Positions 1-9,061 of a DNA stretch of 64,000 bases are shown here, in pieces. Source of the stretch: Hymenobacter sp. GOD-10R (lineage in GTDB: Bacteria > Bacteroidota > Bacteroidia > Cytophagales > Hymenobacteraceae); contig NZ_CP141184.1 in assembly GCF_035609205.1 (NCBI RefSeq), forward strand, positions 6,691,971-6,755,970, in the 5' to 3' direction. Made by a program: the position numbers and the translations under genes. The notes under the pieces are model-generated. The model was not told the origin of the DNA, searched no databases, and was given only the letters and a program-made list of their open reading frames with translations. How positions within the stretch are numbered: position 1 is the first letter of the stretch; each line of letters opens with the position of its first letter.

Positions 1-1228
1 CGGCGGCCATGTACACCGTAGCTCGCTTATCAAGTACGAGGTGCTCGAAGAACTCCAGCAGCTTGGTCAGCGGCTTGGCATCGAGGTGTTCGAGCTGCTT
101 GGGCGTGGGGGGCGGCAGATATGTAAATACCGCCGGAATCATGATAAAGGAGATGATGAAGGCAGCAAAAATATTGACCGTTGCCACCAGCCCGAATTGG
201 TAGAGGATAGCAATATTGGTGAAGCAGAACACGAAAAATCCGATAGCCGACGTGGTATTGTTCATCAGGGTGACCAACCCAATCTTGCGGATCACGCGCG
301 TCATGGCGAGCATCTGGTTGCCCGATTTGCGATAGTCGTAGTGGTAGCGCGAGAGCAGATACGTGCAGTTCGGGATACTGATAACAATCAGAATGCTAGG
401 TATCAGGCCCGTGAGTAGGTTGATTTTAAACCCAAGTAGCACCATCGAACCCACGCACCAGATAACCACAACTAGCACCACCAATATGGGGAACAGTACA
501 GCTGACCAGGTGCGGAAGAAGGTCAGTAGCGTGACACCCATCACCAAAATGGTCAGCATCACGAAAAACTTCAGCTCGCCCGCCACCTTCGAGGTCATCG
601 TGGAGCGCACGTAGGGCAAGCCGGCGTAGTGCAGCCGGATACCCGTTTTCTTGGTGAACTGTTCGGCATGGCCCAAAATGTCGTTCATCACCGCTTGCCG
701 GCGCGAAGAATTCAGGTAAGTCGGGTCCATGGTGAGAGCGAGCAGCGTGGCCCCCGTGGTCGGGCTGATCAGCTGACCTTTGTAGAACTCCAGCCGGTTC
801 ACCACCTTCATCAAGCTGTCGAGTTGCGCTTGCGTTTCAGGGAATTTCTGGAAGATGGGCTTGGCCACAAACTGTTGTCGGGCGGTATCCTTACCTAGGC
901 CAATGAGCTTGGTGACGGAAAGCACCCCACTCACGCCTTTTACTTTGGCCAGCGTATCGGTGAGGGCGCGCAGCTCGGTGAAGTTGCCGAGGCGGAAGAC
1001 GCTGCTATCCTGCAGACCTAGCACCAGCACGTTGCCGTCTTCGCCAAACGTTTTCTTAAAGCGTTGGAAGTAGACCATCTCCGGATCGTCGGGACTTACC
1101 ACTTGGGCGAAATCGTAGGTCATTTCTACGTCCTTGGCCTTCCAGGCCATGAACACGGTGATGACCGCCAGTAGCAGCAGCAAAAAGCGCCGCTGCTTGA
1201 TGACGAATAAGGCGAGTTTACTCCACAT
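1..1228 (-). CDS. RND/MMPL-family exporter, N-terminal part (runs off the left edge)
   Basis: The protein begins with ATG at 1228 and is still open at base 1, so only about 409 N-terminal residues are visible. A first membrane helix lies at residues 10-29 (basic residues, then a Leu/Val-rich core). A roughly 180-residue extracytoplasmic domain follows, and then five hydrophobic helices between about residues 215 and 360. This is the topology of the first half of an MMPL/SSD-type RND permease. The helix containing PSILIVISIPNCTYLLSRYH and the next one with LMNNTTSAIGFF resemble the sterol-sensing-like core of these proteins. Such permeases use the proton gradient to move lipids or hydrophobic compounds; the substrate cannot be told here. 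A TAnnTTTG box lies just upstream. The family call is firm, the substrate unknown. Confidence 0.85.
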   Translation of the reverse strand, partial: MWSKLALFVIKQRRFLLLLLAVITVFMAWKAKDVEMTYDFAQVVSPDDPEMVYFQRFKKTFGEDGNVLVLGLQDSSVFRLGNFTELRALTDTLAKVKGVSGVLSVTKLIGLGKDTARQQFVAKPIFQKFPETQAQLDSLMKVVNRLEFYKGQLISPTTGATLLALTMDPTYLNSSRRQAVMNDILGHAEQFTKKTGIRLHYAGLPYVRSTMTSKVAGELKFFVMLTILVMGVTLLTFFRTWSAVLFPILVVLVVVIWCVGSMVLLGFKINLLTGLIPSILIVISIPNCTYLLSRYHYDYRKSGNQMLAMTRVIRKIGLVTLMNNTTSAIGFFVFCFTNIAILYQFGLVATVNIFAAFIISFIMIPAVFTYLPPPTPKQLEHLDAKPLTKLLEFFEHLVLDKRATVYMAA

Positions 1229-1245
1229 AGGCCGCTAAAATGGAG

Positions 1246-1253
1246 CAAAGGTA
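1246..1253 (-). promoter_or_regulatory. Candidate -7 element (TACCTTTG) for the RND exporter
   Basis: On the minus strand the sequence reads TACCTTTG, an exact match to the Bacteroidota -7 consensus TAnnTTTG, 17 bases before the exporter's ATG. No TTTG/TTG at the usual 19-21 base spacing was found, so only half of the promoter is supported. Confidence 0.45.
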
Positions 1254-1463
1254 CGCAATGCTAGGCAGCTAGGCAGTGTTCAATCTTCAACAGCCTGATA
1301 CTATGACTTTTTGAAGAAAGTAGAATTTTTTTATACTAATAAGCGCAACCTCATAGTTAAGCCTTCTCGTATAAAGCGCTTGTTCTGCCTCCCTACCGCT
1401 CCCACCTAGCTTTTTACACACCGTTGCGCGAGCCGATTGGCTTTGCTCCCTTCTATTCTGCAA

Positions 1464-1865
1464 ATGACTTTGTACCAAACTCCGAATGCATCGCTTACCT
1501 ATCATTCGGATACGGCTACGCTACGCCTAAGTTATAATGCGCTGAGCTTGACAACAGACTTTGCGCAAGCTTACCAGCGTGCGCTGCAGACGATGCAGCA
1601 AGAGCACGTAGCAAAGCTCCTACTCGATCTGAAGCGCAACGCTCCTCCCTCCGACGACGCAGAACAATGGCTGTTGGACCCGCTAACCCAGCAGCTGCGT
1701 ACGCCGCTACACTATCCGATCTTTATTGCGGCGGTGGTTTCGGAAGGCCAGTACCAATATCAAATCGGGAACCTACTGGCGATGAAAGCCCTACCGCCTA
1801 AGCAAGTAGAGTTCAACTACTTCACGTGCCGGCGCGAAGCCACTGCTTGGCTCAGCACGAACTAA
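1464..1865 (+). CDS. Small hypothetical protein, possibly STAS-like fold
   Basis: A 133-residue soluble protein with no signal peptide or membrane segment. ATG at 1464 is preferred over an in-frame TTG at 1437 because the TTG would add only nine residues of no evident value. The pattern resembles short Bacteroidota proteins with a STAS/SpoIIAA-like fold: a beta-rich N-terminus (SLTYHSDTATLRLSYN), an amphipathic helix, then VAKLLLDLKRN, a strand with a charged end. This is a guess from general shape, not from a diagnostic motif. It stands alone, followed by a rho-independent terminator. Confidence 0.6.
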   Translation: MTLYQTPNASLTYHSDTATLRLSYNALSLTTDFAQAYQRALQTMQQEHVAKLLLDLKRNAPPSDDAEQWLLDPLTQQLRTPLHYPIFIAAVVSEGQYQYQIGNLLAMKALPPKQVEFNYFTCRREATAWLSTN

Positions 1866-1898
1866 TCTAAAAATTCCCACGTCGCCCACCCAGCGGAA

Positions 1899-1926
1899 AG
1901 CCCCGGCAAGTGCCGGGGCTTTTTTG
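1899..1926 (+). terminator. Rho-independent terminator after the 1464 gene
   Basis: A near-perfect GC-rich inverted repeat (arms AGCCCCGGCA and TGCCGGGGCT) is followed by TTTTTT, 33 bases beyond the stop codon. The T-run is on the plus strand, so it serves the small plus-strand gene. Confidence 0.85.
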
Positions 1927-1985
1927 TGCTTTGATATAAGAGCCCAACCGGTAAGCTTCAGGCTTGTGTTCGGAAGCTAGGTTGG

Positions 1986-4900
1986 CTAGCGGTTTACTTG
2001 CAACCAGCCCTTCCACGACTCGCCCGTTTTGGTTAGGATCTGGTAGTAATAGGTGCCTACTGGCGTTGTAGAATCGCCCCAGCCGCCGGTGTAGTTTGCG
2101 CTTTCAAACACTTGCTTTCCCCACCGATTGTACAGCTTCAGCAGAACGGGTTGGGTACTTACCTGCGGCACAAAGTGATCATTTAGCCCGTCGTCATTGG
2201 GCGTGATAATATTCGTGACGGACACGTCACGGATGGTAATGGATTGAGTTAGCTCTTTCTGGCAGCCGCTCCCATAAAAGGCTGTCATCCTAATAGTATA
2301 CTTGCCAGGGTTTGCATAGCGGTGGGTTGGCGAAGCATCGGAGCTACTTTGACCGTCGCCAAAGTCCCAGAGGTAGCTGGTAGCGCCCTGCGACGTGTTC
2401 GGAAAGCTCACATCCCGGTTGATGTACTCAAGAGGTAGGTTGGTAAAAGCTAGGTTGGGTTGGGCATAAATCTGTACCTGCACTCTCGCTTCGTTGGTGC
2501 AGCCGTTGGTGGCATTGGCCCGCACGGTATACAGTGTCGGCACTTTAGGCGAAGCAATAACACTAGGCCCTGATGTCGTATTCAGGCCCGTCGCCGGCGA
2601 CCAGGTAAACGTGCCAGCAATAGTTGGCGACACCGAAAGCGTGACAGAGGCATCGGGACAAATGGTACGAGTAGGACCGAGGGAGATTTGCGCAGTAGGG
2701 TCTAGGCTTACCACCACGGTGTCTTTGTTCACGCAGCCGTTGGGCACCGTTGCCGTTACGATGTACGTAGTAGTAGCACTAGGAGAGGCTATTACGGTGC
2801 GGCCCGTGGTGGTATTGAGCCCGGTAGCTGGTGCCCACGAGTAGGTCACGCCCGGCCCAGCATTGGCAACAGTAAGTGTAGTAGAGCTACCAGCGCAGAT
2901 CAGCTGATCGGGGCCGGCGGCGGAACGCGGCAAGCCGTACACTTTGATCGTATCGACAATGGTGGCGCTTCGCAAGCACCCATTCGGATCCGTGACGGTC
3001 AGGCGCACGGGGTAGCTGCCCGGCGTCGTGTACACGGTAGATACTGTGCCAGTCGCAGTTGACGTCTGGCCATTGCCAAAATCCCAGTTTAAACCGCTAG
3101 TAGCGGAGCTAGGTCGAAAATACATGCGCAGCGGCGCGCAGCCGCTCGTTGCACGTGGACCTGTAGGGGTAAGAGAAGACTCAAAATCGGCGCTTAGCTG
3201 TGAAACATCCAGCTTGAACGCTACGGCATTGCGCCCAGCCCCATTACCGTACGTAGTAGCCCAGGCGTTCGGCGTGACAGGCACTAGCGGGTAGAATGTT
3301 CCTGTACCGGAACAAACAGTTTGGTAAATCACGCCCCGCTTATCGAAGCGAGAAGCGCCTCCATCGACGTGGAGCGTGCCGTTGCCAAAGTAAGTGCCGT
3401 AGAGCAGCTGCTTCACGTCGGCCGAGAGCTGCATGAGGTAAAAGTCGCCGTTGACACTGGAGCTTCCCGCAGGATTCGTTGGTTTCAGCTGAATAGCATC
3501 GGGCGTGGTGGGCATATCGGCAATGTAGGCGCCGTAGCCCGAGAGAAGAATCTGCCCACAGTCATTGACTAAGAAGGCCGTAGGCGAAATGTTCGTGGGC
3601 GAGCCTGACGTAGCACCATTACCAATAACCGTGGAAAAACGCGAGGTAGTGAGCTCCGGATTGAGCTTGTGAATAAATTGCCGGCTGTTCGGATTGACGT
3701 ACAGACCCTGCGTAACGGGGTAAGCACCGTTGGTTTGTCCGTACACGTACACCTCGCCTTGCCGGTCGAGTTGCACAAAGTACGCCTGGTCATAGTCGTT
3801 GGTACCTAGGTAGGTGGCCTGGGTGAGCGTACGACCGTTGGCCGTAATGCGCGCTACAAAACCATCGGTGACACCTCCCTGATAGGCAGCATTATAGCCG
3901 TTCGTTACGCCGGGGAAATCGGTGCTGTTCGTACCGCCGCTTACAAATGCGTTGTTGTTAGCATCCAACTGAATGGAGTATGCGGCGTCTTGGTTTGTTC
4001 CTCCTAGGAAGGTGCTCCATTCGATAGCACCTAGGCTGCTGGCTAGCTTCAGCACAATGGCATCGCGCGAACCTTGCAAAGTGGTTTGAAAACCGCCAAC
4101 GATCGGAAAGTCAGTAGATGTGGTGGAAGAAGCTAGATAGATATTGTCCTGGCTATCGGTGGTAATATCGCCGCGGAATGAGTCGCCGAAGTTGCGCGAC
4201 AGCACGTTGCCGAAGGAATAATCTGGCAGCTGGCCGTCGGTGGAGGTGCCCCCTAGGTACGTGGAAGCCAGCAGGGCTGTACCCGTGGGGTTCAGCTTAC
4301 TAACGATAATGTCGGCGTCACCTTTGAGGCTGCGGCTGTAGGCACCGCTGGTGGTCGGAAAGTTGGCGGAGTTAGTAGAACCGTAGATGAGCAGGTTGCC
4401 GGCGTGGTCGACTAGCAAGCTGTGCGGGTGTTCTTCGCTGCTGCCACCTAGGTAGGTAGAGTATATGCGACTCGCCTCGCCCGAGGCTTTGGGGTCAAAC
4501 TTCGTGATGGTAATGTCGCGCTGGCCGCCAAACGTGACGCTGTAGGCCCCTAGGGTAGTCGGGTAGCCAATACCGAAAGCTACGCTGCCACAATAGAGGT
4601 TGCCCTGATCGTCGTACGTGGCTGAGTAGCCCCAGTTGGTAGCAACCGAGCCGGAGTAAGTTGAATACACCAGCACCGGATCGATAACGAGTGGCAGGGC
4701 CGTGTTGTAGCCCTTCGGCAACCGAAACGAAACGGTGCTGCCGTTCGGGTCTAGCGCGTAGTCGCATGCCACTGCCATCTTTTGGTTACCGATTTTCTGG
4801 TAAGCGTAGGGCCGCTGCTCGACCACTTCTCCTACCGAGGTGATGATGTGCAGAGCCCCCGCCACGACACGCACTTGTTGCTGCCCATCGTAGCGTAACC

Positions 4901-5453
4901 GAATCATGCGCGGATCTGCTTCGGGAGCTAGCTCGAAGTCGTACTCCAGCGCTTTGTCGTGGGTGTAGAAGCGCAGGTTGGTGCCTTTATATAATTCCTG
5001 GTAACGCACTTCGCCGTAGGAAGGTACTTGGCTGGCCCAGTGCTGCGGGTCGTTGCCCAGGAAATAGTTCGTAACCTCGCCAGTTGGCACCCCTCCTTGT
5101 ACCAAAGCCGCTTGGTTGGCGCCTTCAAACGTGACGGAGTAAGCGTGCGCCTTGATGCGCTGCTCGGGGTGCCCGGCGGCCTTTTCATGGTGCGCGACCA
5201 CTGCCTTGGTGTCGTAGAGAACTTGTGTAAGACGTCCTTGCTCCAGGAACAAGCGCCCGCCCGGCACATCGGTGGCAAACAGGACCGGCTTGACCCACTG
5301 GTTCCGATTGGCCACGAATTGGAGTGGCCGACTCGGTGGCGGCCCAACTACTTTCGTGGTGGTCTGGGCTAGCGCAGGCGCTATCTGGAATAAACTCGTA
5401 AGTATTAACCCAACCAGCCAGCCAGCGCGGCCAGCGAGTGTAGAAATGCGCAT
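1986..5453 (-). CDS. Secreted SBBP-repeat/PKD protein with T9SS type B sorting domain
   Basis: A 1155-residue secreted protein. The chosen ATG at 5453 gives a clean signal peptide ending ...APALA/Q; an in-frame ATG at 5522 would add 23 residues. After the signal peptide comes a domain of the DUF7948 type (PLQFVANRNQW...). Several SBBP-like repeats follow, each with YSTYLGG and a NFPTT-like segment (for example near 4250-4450). Next come PKD domains (WDFGNGQTST and WDFGDGQSSS), between them two Ig-like modules sharing TWSPATGLNTT-type cores. The last about 90 residues contain NIITPNDDGLNDHF and LYNRWGKQVFES, the gliding-motility-associated C-terminal (type B) sorting signal. The protein should therefore leave the cell by the type IX system and be anchored or released at the surface. 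Likely adhesive or structural; the exact role is unknown. Confidence 0.9.
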   Translation of the reverse strand: MRISTLAGRAGWLVGLILTSLFQIAPALAQTTTKVVGPPPSRPLQFVANRNQWVKPVLFATDVPGGRLFLEQGRLTQVLYDTKAVVAHHEKAAGHPEQRIKAHAYSVTFEGANQAALVQGGVPTGEVTNYFLGNDPQHWASQVPSYGEVRYQELYKGTNLRFYTHDKALEYDFELAPEADPRMIRLRYDGQQQVRVVAGALHIITSVGEVVEQRPYAYQKIGNQKMAVACDYALDPNGSTVSFRLPKGYNTALPLVIDPVLVYSTYSGSVATNWGYSATYDDQGNLYCGSVAFGIGYPTTLGAYSVTFGGQRDITITKFDPKASGEASRIYSTYLGGSSEEHPHSLLVDHAGNLLIYGSTNSANFPTTSGAYSRSLKGDADIIVSKLNPTGTALLASTYLGGTSTDGQLPDYSFGNVLSRNFGDSFRGDITTDSQDNIYLASSTTSTDFPIVGGFQTTLQGSRDAIVLKLASSLGAIEWSTFLGGTNQDAAYSIQLDANNNAFVSGGTNSTDFPGVTNGYNAAYQGGVTDGFVARITANGRTLTQATYLGTNDYDQAYFVQLDRQGEVYVYGQTNGAYPVTQGLYVNPNSRQFIHKLNPELTTSRFSTVIGNGATSGSPTNISPTAFLVNDCGQILLSGYGAYIADMPTTPDAIQLKPTNPAGSSSVNGDFYLMQLSADVKQLLYGTYFGNGTLHVDGGASRFDKRGVIYQTVCSGTGTFYPLVPVTPNAWATTYGNGAGRNAVAFKLDVSQLSADFESSLTPTGPRATSGCAPLRMYFRPSSATSGLNWDFGNGQTSTATGTVSTVYTTPGSYPVRLTVTDPNGCLRSATIVDTIKVYGLPRSAAGPDQLICAGSSTTLTVANAGPGVTYSWAPATGLNTTTGRTVIASPSATTTYIVTATVPNGCVNKDTVVVSLDPTAQISLGPTRTICPDASVTLSVSPTIAGTFTWSPATGLNTTSGPSVIASPKVPTLYTVRANATNGCTNEARVQVQIYAQPNLAFTNLPLEYINRDVSFPNTSQGATSYLWDFGDGQSSSDASPTHRYANPGKYTIRMTAFYGSGCQKELTQSITIRDVSVTNIITPNDDGLNDHFVPQVSTQPVLLKLYNRWGKQVFESANYTGGWGDSTTPVGTYYYQILTKTGESWKGWLQVNR

Positions 5454-5651
5454 AAAAAGCAATAAGGCTGAGTGGAAAACCAAGGCAAATAGCCGCTGAG
5501 TAAAGCTAGCAATTCCTTGCATCCAACTTCTCTTTTTTCCAGACTAGATAGCATCTTTTAAGGGCAAGCTAAGCGAGAATCGCTATGCAGCTCAAAAGCT
5601 AGGTCCTTGATCGAGAAACTACTTACATCTCCGGATGCCCTTTAATCAAGA

Positions 5652-5694
5652 AAGCGCCTGCACTGCTAGGTTTGACTTAGCAGTACAGGCGCTT
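5652..5694 (-). terminator. Hairpin after glyS
   Basis: Long inverted repeat with arms AAGCGCCTG-n-ACTGCTA and TAGCAGT-n-CAGGCGCTT, starting 22 bases after the glyS stop on the minus strand. The trailing T-run is weak (CTTTCTT), so termination efficiency is uncertain. Confidence 0.55.
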
Positions 5695-5715
5695 ACCTAG
5701 CTTTTCAGCAGAGTT

Positions 5716-7233
5716 CTACAAGTGTTCAAAGATGCGACGGAAGCTCACGGCCTCGCCGATGTAGCTGCGCAGCTCCGAAATCGGCATCCGCGTTTGCTCG
5801 CGCGAATCGCGGTGGCGTACCGTCACGGTGTTGTCTTCCATGGTTTGCCCGTCGACCACGATGCAGAAGGGCGTACCGATAAGGTCCTGGCGGGTGTAGC
5901 GCTTACCGATGGCGTCTTTGTCTTCAATCACCAGACGGAAATCGTGGCGCAACTCGTCGAAGATGGCTTGTGCCTTCTCTGGCATCCCATCTTTCTTCAC
6001 GAGCGGGAAGATGGCAGCCTTCACCGGCGACAAAGCTGGGTGCAGCTTCAAGAAGGTGCGCGTCTTGGTTTGTTCCTTCTCGCCTTCCCCCTCCGTAATC
6101 GTTTCTTCCGTGTAGGCTTGGCATAGCGTAGCCAGAAATAAGCGGTCGGCTCCTACTGATGTTTCTACCACGTAGGGCACGTAGTTGCCGTAGGGCTTGC
6201 CCGTCTCGGGGTCGAGGTCATTGTCGAAGTACTGCTGTTTTTTCTTCGACAAGGCTTGGTGCTGCGTCAGGTCAAAGTCGGTGCGGGAGTGAATACCTTC
6301 GATTTCTTTGAAGCCAAAGGGGAATTCATACTCGATATCTACAGCCGCATTAGCGTAGTGGGCTAGCTTGTCGTGGTCGTGGAAGCGAAGCTTGTCGGTG
6401 GGCAGACCCACAGCTTGGTGCCAGCGATGACGCGTTTCCTTCCACTTGTTGTACCACTCCATCTCTGTCCCAGGCCGGATGAAGAACTGCATTTCCATTT
6501 GTTCGAACTCCCGCATGCGGAAGATGAACTGCCGCGCTACAATCTCGTTGCGGAACGCTTTGCCGATTTGCGCAATCCCGAATGGAATCTTCATGCGTGC
6601 TGATTTCTGCACGTTCAGGAAGTTTACGAAGATACCCTGCGCCGTTTCCGGCCGCAGGTAGATCTGCGCGGCGTCGCCTTCCACGGCGCTGCCCTGCGTC
6701 GAATACATCAGGTTGAACTGCCGTACGTCGGTCCAGTTCGAAGTGCCCGATACGGGGCACGTAATTTTGTAGTCGATGATCAGTTGGCGCACGCCGGCTA
6801 GGTCCTCGGCGGTGAGCAAGCGGCCCATATCAGCCAATAAGATGTCCGCGCCTGCTTGGTCACCTTGCTTGGCTAGCTCAGCGGCCTTGTCTTCAATGAG
6901 CACGTCGGCGCGGTAGCGCTTCTTCGAGTCGAGGTTATCAATCAGCGGGTCGTTGAAGCCGTCGACGTGGCCGCTTGCTTTCCACGTGAGCGGGTGCATG
7001 AAGATAGCGGCATCAATACCCACTACGTTGGCGTTCAACTGCGTCATGGCGCGCCACCACAGCTGCTTCAAGTTATTCTTCAACTCTACGCCGTTGGGAC
7101 CGTAGTCGTACACGGCCGCGAGGCCATCGTAAATCTCGGACGACGGGAACACGAAACCGTATTCTTTGGCGTGCGCCACGATGTCCTTGAGTTGGGTATT
7201 TTCGAGGGAAGGTTTTTGCGTCGGATTGCTCAT
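5716..7233 (-). CDS. glyS: Glycine--tRNA ligase (dimeric type)
   Basis: A 505-residue class II aminoacyl-tRNA synthetase that charges tRNA-Gly in the cytoplasm. ATG at 7233 starts MSNPTQ; upstream in-frame codons would add 34 residues with no family counterpart. Recognisable parts are the N-terminal EYGFVFPSSEIYDGLAAVYD segment, the YLRPETAQGIFVNF stretch, motif 2 (FRNEIVARQF) followed by FRMREFEQMEMQFF, and the C-terminal anticodon-binding domain ending in EQTRMPISELRSYI. The length and motifs are those of the single-chain alpha2 enzyme rather than the two-subunit GlyQ/GlyS form. It is a monocistronic unit with a TATCTTTG box close to the start and a hairpin behind. Confidence 0.97.
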   Translation of the reverse strand: MSNPTQKPSLENTQLKDIVAHAKEYGFVFPSSEIYDGLAAVYDYGPNGVELKNNLKQLWWRAMTQLNANVVGIDAAIFMHPLTWKASGHVDGFNDPLIDNLDSKKRYRADVLIEDKAAELAKQGDQAGADILLADMGRLLTAEDLAGVRQLIIDYKITCPVSGTSNWTDVRQFNLMYSTQGSAVEGDAAQIYLRPETAQGIFVNFLNVQKSARMKIPFGIAQIGKAFRNEIVARQFIFRMREFEQMEMQFFIRPGTEMEWYNKWKETRHRWHQAVGLPTDKLRFHDHDKLAHYANAAVDIEYEFPFGFKEIEGIHSRTDFDLTQHQALSKKKQQYFDNDLDPETGKPYGNYVPYVVETSVGADRLFLATLCQAYTEETITEGEGEKEQTKTRTFLKLHPALSPVKAAIFPLVKKDGMPEKAQAIFDELRHDFRLVIEDKDAIGKRYTRQDLIGTPFCIVVDGQTMEDNTVTVRHRDSREQTRMPISELRSYIGEAVSFRRIFEHL

Positions 7234-7238
7234 AGGGG

Positions 7239-7246
7239 CAAAGATA
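7239..7246 (-). promoter_or_regulatory. Candidate -7 element (TATCTTTG) for glyS
   Basis: Exact TAnnTTTG match only five bases upstream of the glyS ATG. If used, the transcript would be nearly leaderless. No matching -33 element was seen at the right distance. Confidence 0.35.
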
Positions 7247-7391
7247 GTCTGAAGCGCAAATGGAAAAGATTTTCCGTCATTAACAAGCGTTGTTTGTTGA
7301 CTTGCTTTTGCGGCCTTGTGGCAGTCATTTACCATAATTCAATGTTGAATCTTTCCGTCAGCAGCTTGCATGCCTTAACAATTTCATAATC

Positions 7392-7421
7392 TTGCCGCCT
7401 TTGCTGGTCAACCTACCTTTG
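7392..7421 (+). promoter_or_regulatory. Bacteroidota-type promoter for the phosphate transporter
   Basis: TTG at 7392-7394, a 19-base spacer and TACCTTTG at 7414-7421 fit the Bacteroidota housekeeping promoter (TTTG, 19-21 bases, TAnnTTTG). The predicted start is about 30 bases upstream of the ATG at 7459. Confidence 0.65.
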
Positions 7422-7458
7422 ACTGCCCAACATTTGATTTTACTTTAACGCACCCCTT

Positions 7459-8859
7459 ATGCTTGGCTTAGAGCCTCATGTGCTGCTGTTGCTGCTAGCC
7501 TGTTTGCTGGCAGCCTGCGCCTTCGAATTTGTCAACGGCTTTCACGACACGGCCAACGCCGTAGCGACGGTCATTTACACCAACACCCTCCGGCCCTGGG
7601 TAGCCGTTATCTGGTCGGCCTTCTGGAATTTTATCGGCGTGTTTGCCGGTGGTATCGGGGTTGCGATGGGCATCGTGTACCTGTTGCCCGTCGAGAGCCT
7701 CGTCGACCAGAACGTGTACCACGGCATTGCCATGGTTGGGGCGCTCATTGTGGCGGCCATCATCTGGAACGTGGGTACGTGGTACTACGGCCTGCCATCG
7801 TCTAGCTCCCACGCCCTCATTGGATCTATTTTAGGAGTGGGCATTGCCTTTTCCTTCCTGCCCGACTCCCGCGGAGCAGCCGTGAATTGGGGCAAAGCCG
7901 GCGAAACAGGCCTAGCCCTGCTCATCAGCCCAATCTTCGGTTTCTCGCTCACCATTGTAATGATGTTTTTGCTCAAACGCTTCGTGCGTAGCAAAGCCAT
8001 CTTTAAGGAGCCCCACAAGCGCAAGCCCCCACCCCTCTGGATTCGCCTGATCCTGATTGTGACGTGTACGCTGGTAAGCTTCTTCCATGGTTCCAACGAC
8101 GGACAGAAGGGCGTAGGCTTGGTCATGCTGATCCTGATTGGTATCGTGCCCACTTTCTATGCGCTCAACAAGGACCTAAACCCCCTTGATATGCGCGAGT
8201 CGCTGACCAAGGTGGAACAGGTACTGGGAAAAGTAAACGCCGCGGGCTTAAGCGAAGCCGACCAGAAGCTGCTAGCTGAATCACGGGCCCAAACAGCCGA
8301 CCTCGACCGCATCTTTGCCGGTAAAACCAGCGTGAATGATTTGCCCCAAAACGCTCGCTTCGAGATTCGCCGCGACATTCTGCTGCTCAACAACCGTGCG
8401 TCTAAGCTGGTAGCCAGCAAGCAACTGCCCATCAGCACCGTCGACCGCGAGCAATACGATACGGCCATCAAGAACATGCGCACCTTCACCGACTACGCGC
8501 CCAAGTGGGTGCTGATTATCGTGTCGATATCGCTGGGCCTAGGTACCATGATCGGCTGGCAGCGCATCGTGAAAACTATCGGGGAGCGGATCGGTAAAGA
8601 GCACCTCACCTACGCGCAAGGTGCCTCTTCCGAACTGGTAGCGGCCAGCATGATTGGGGTGACCACGGCGTTCGGCCTGCCCACCAGCACCACGCACGTA
8701 TTATCATCGGCCATCGCCGGCTCCATGGTCGCCAACCGGGGCATCAAGAACTTGAATCCGCAGATGGTGCGCAACATCGCTCTAGCTTGGGTTCTCACGC
8801 TACCCGTGACAATGTTCTTAGCAGGCGGTATCTTTTTACTGTTCCGCGCTATCCTGTAA
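7459..8859 (+). CDS. PiT-family inorganic phosphate transporter
   Basis: A 466-residue inner-membrane symporter that takes up inorganic phosphate with a cation. The family's inverted duplication is visible. The N-terminal copy has NGFHDTAN (residues 26-33) and GLPSSSSHALIGS; the C-terminal copy has HGSNDGQKGVG (about residue 210) and GLPTSTTHVLSSA (about residue 405). About ten hydrophobic helices are present. A hydrophilic loop of about 110 residues (roughly 235-345) separates the halves, a variation common in Bacteroidota members. The gene is monocistronic, with a good promoter upstream and a strong terminator behind. No phoU-like gene is adjacent, unlike many pit operons. Confidence 0.95.
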   Translation: MLGLEPHVLLLLLACLLAACAFEFVNGFHDTANAVATVIYTNTLRPWVAVIWSAFWNFIGVFAGGIGVAMGIVYLLPVESLVDQNVYHGIAMVGALIVAAIIWNVGTWYYGLPSSSSHALIGSILGVGIAFSFLPDSRGAAVNWGKAGETGLALLISPIFGFSLTIVMMFLLKRFVRSKAIFKEPHKRKPPPLWIRLILIVTCTLVSFFHGSNDGQKGVGLVMLILIGIVPTFYALNKDLNPLDMRESLTKVEQVLGKVNAAGLSEADQKLLAESRAQTADLDRIFAGKTSVNDLPQNARFEIRRDILLLNNRASKLVASKQLPISTVDREQYDTAIKNMRTFTDYAPKWVLIIVSISLGLGTMIGWQRIVKTIGERIGKEHLTYAQGASSELVAASMIGVTTAFGLPTSTTHVLSSAIAGSMVANRGIKNLNPQMVRNIALAWVLTLPVTMFLAGGIFLLFRAIL

Positions 8860-8880
8860 GCCGCTGAGCTTCCTTGGAAT

Positions 8881-8924
8881 AGCAACAAAAAAGCCACTCC
8901 TATAGGAGTGGCTTTTTTGTTGCT
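8881..8924. terminator. Perfect bidirectional terminator
   Basis: A perfect 20-base inverted repeat with a TATA loop. Both sides carry six A/T after a GC-rich core (GCCACTCC / GGAGTGGC). It lies between the converging phosphate transporter and the 9062 gene and can serve both. Confidence 0.9.
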
Positions 8925-9010
8925 CAATTACTAAAATGTTACGCAGGCATGAATTCTGATTTTATATTAATCCTAGAATTCATTTGCAAAAACCAAGTAA
9001 CAATGGTGAG

Positions 9011-9053
9011 TTATCCACTTATCCACAGCCTAAAACGACTGTTTTGTGGATAA
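9011..9053. other. Outlying DnaA-box subcluster
   Basis: Two overlapping forward boxes (TTATCCACT at 9011 and TTATCCACA at 9019-9027) and one reverse box (TGTGGATAA at 9045-9053) lie within 43 bases, just past the stop of the 9062 gene. They share the exact consensus found repeatedly at 10.1-11.05 kb and probably belong to the same replication-initiation region. Confidence 0.65.
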
Positions 9054-9061
9054 CTACCTGA

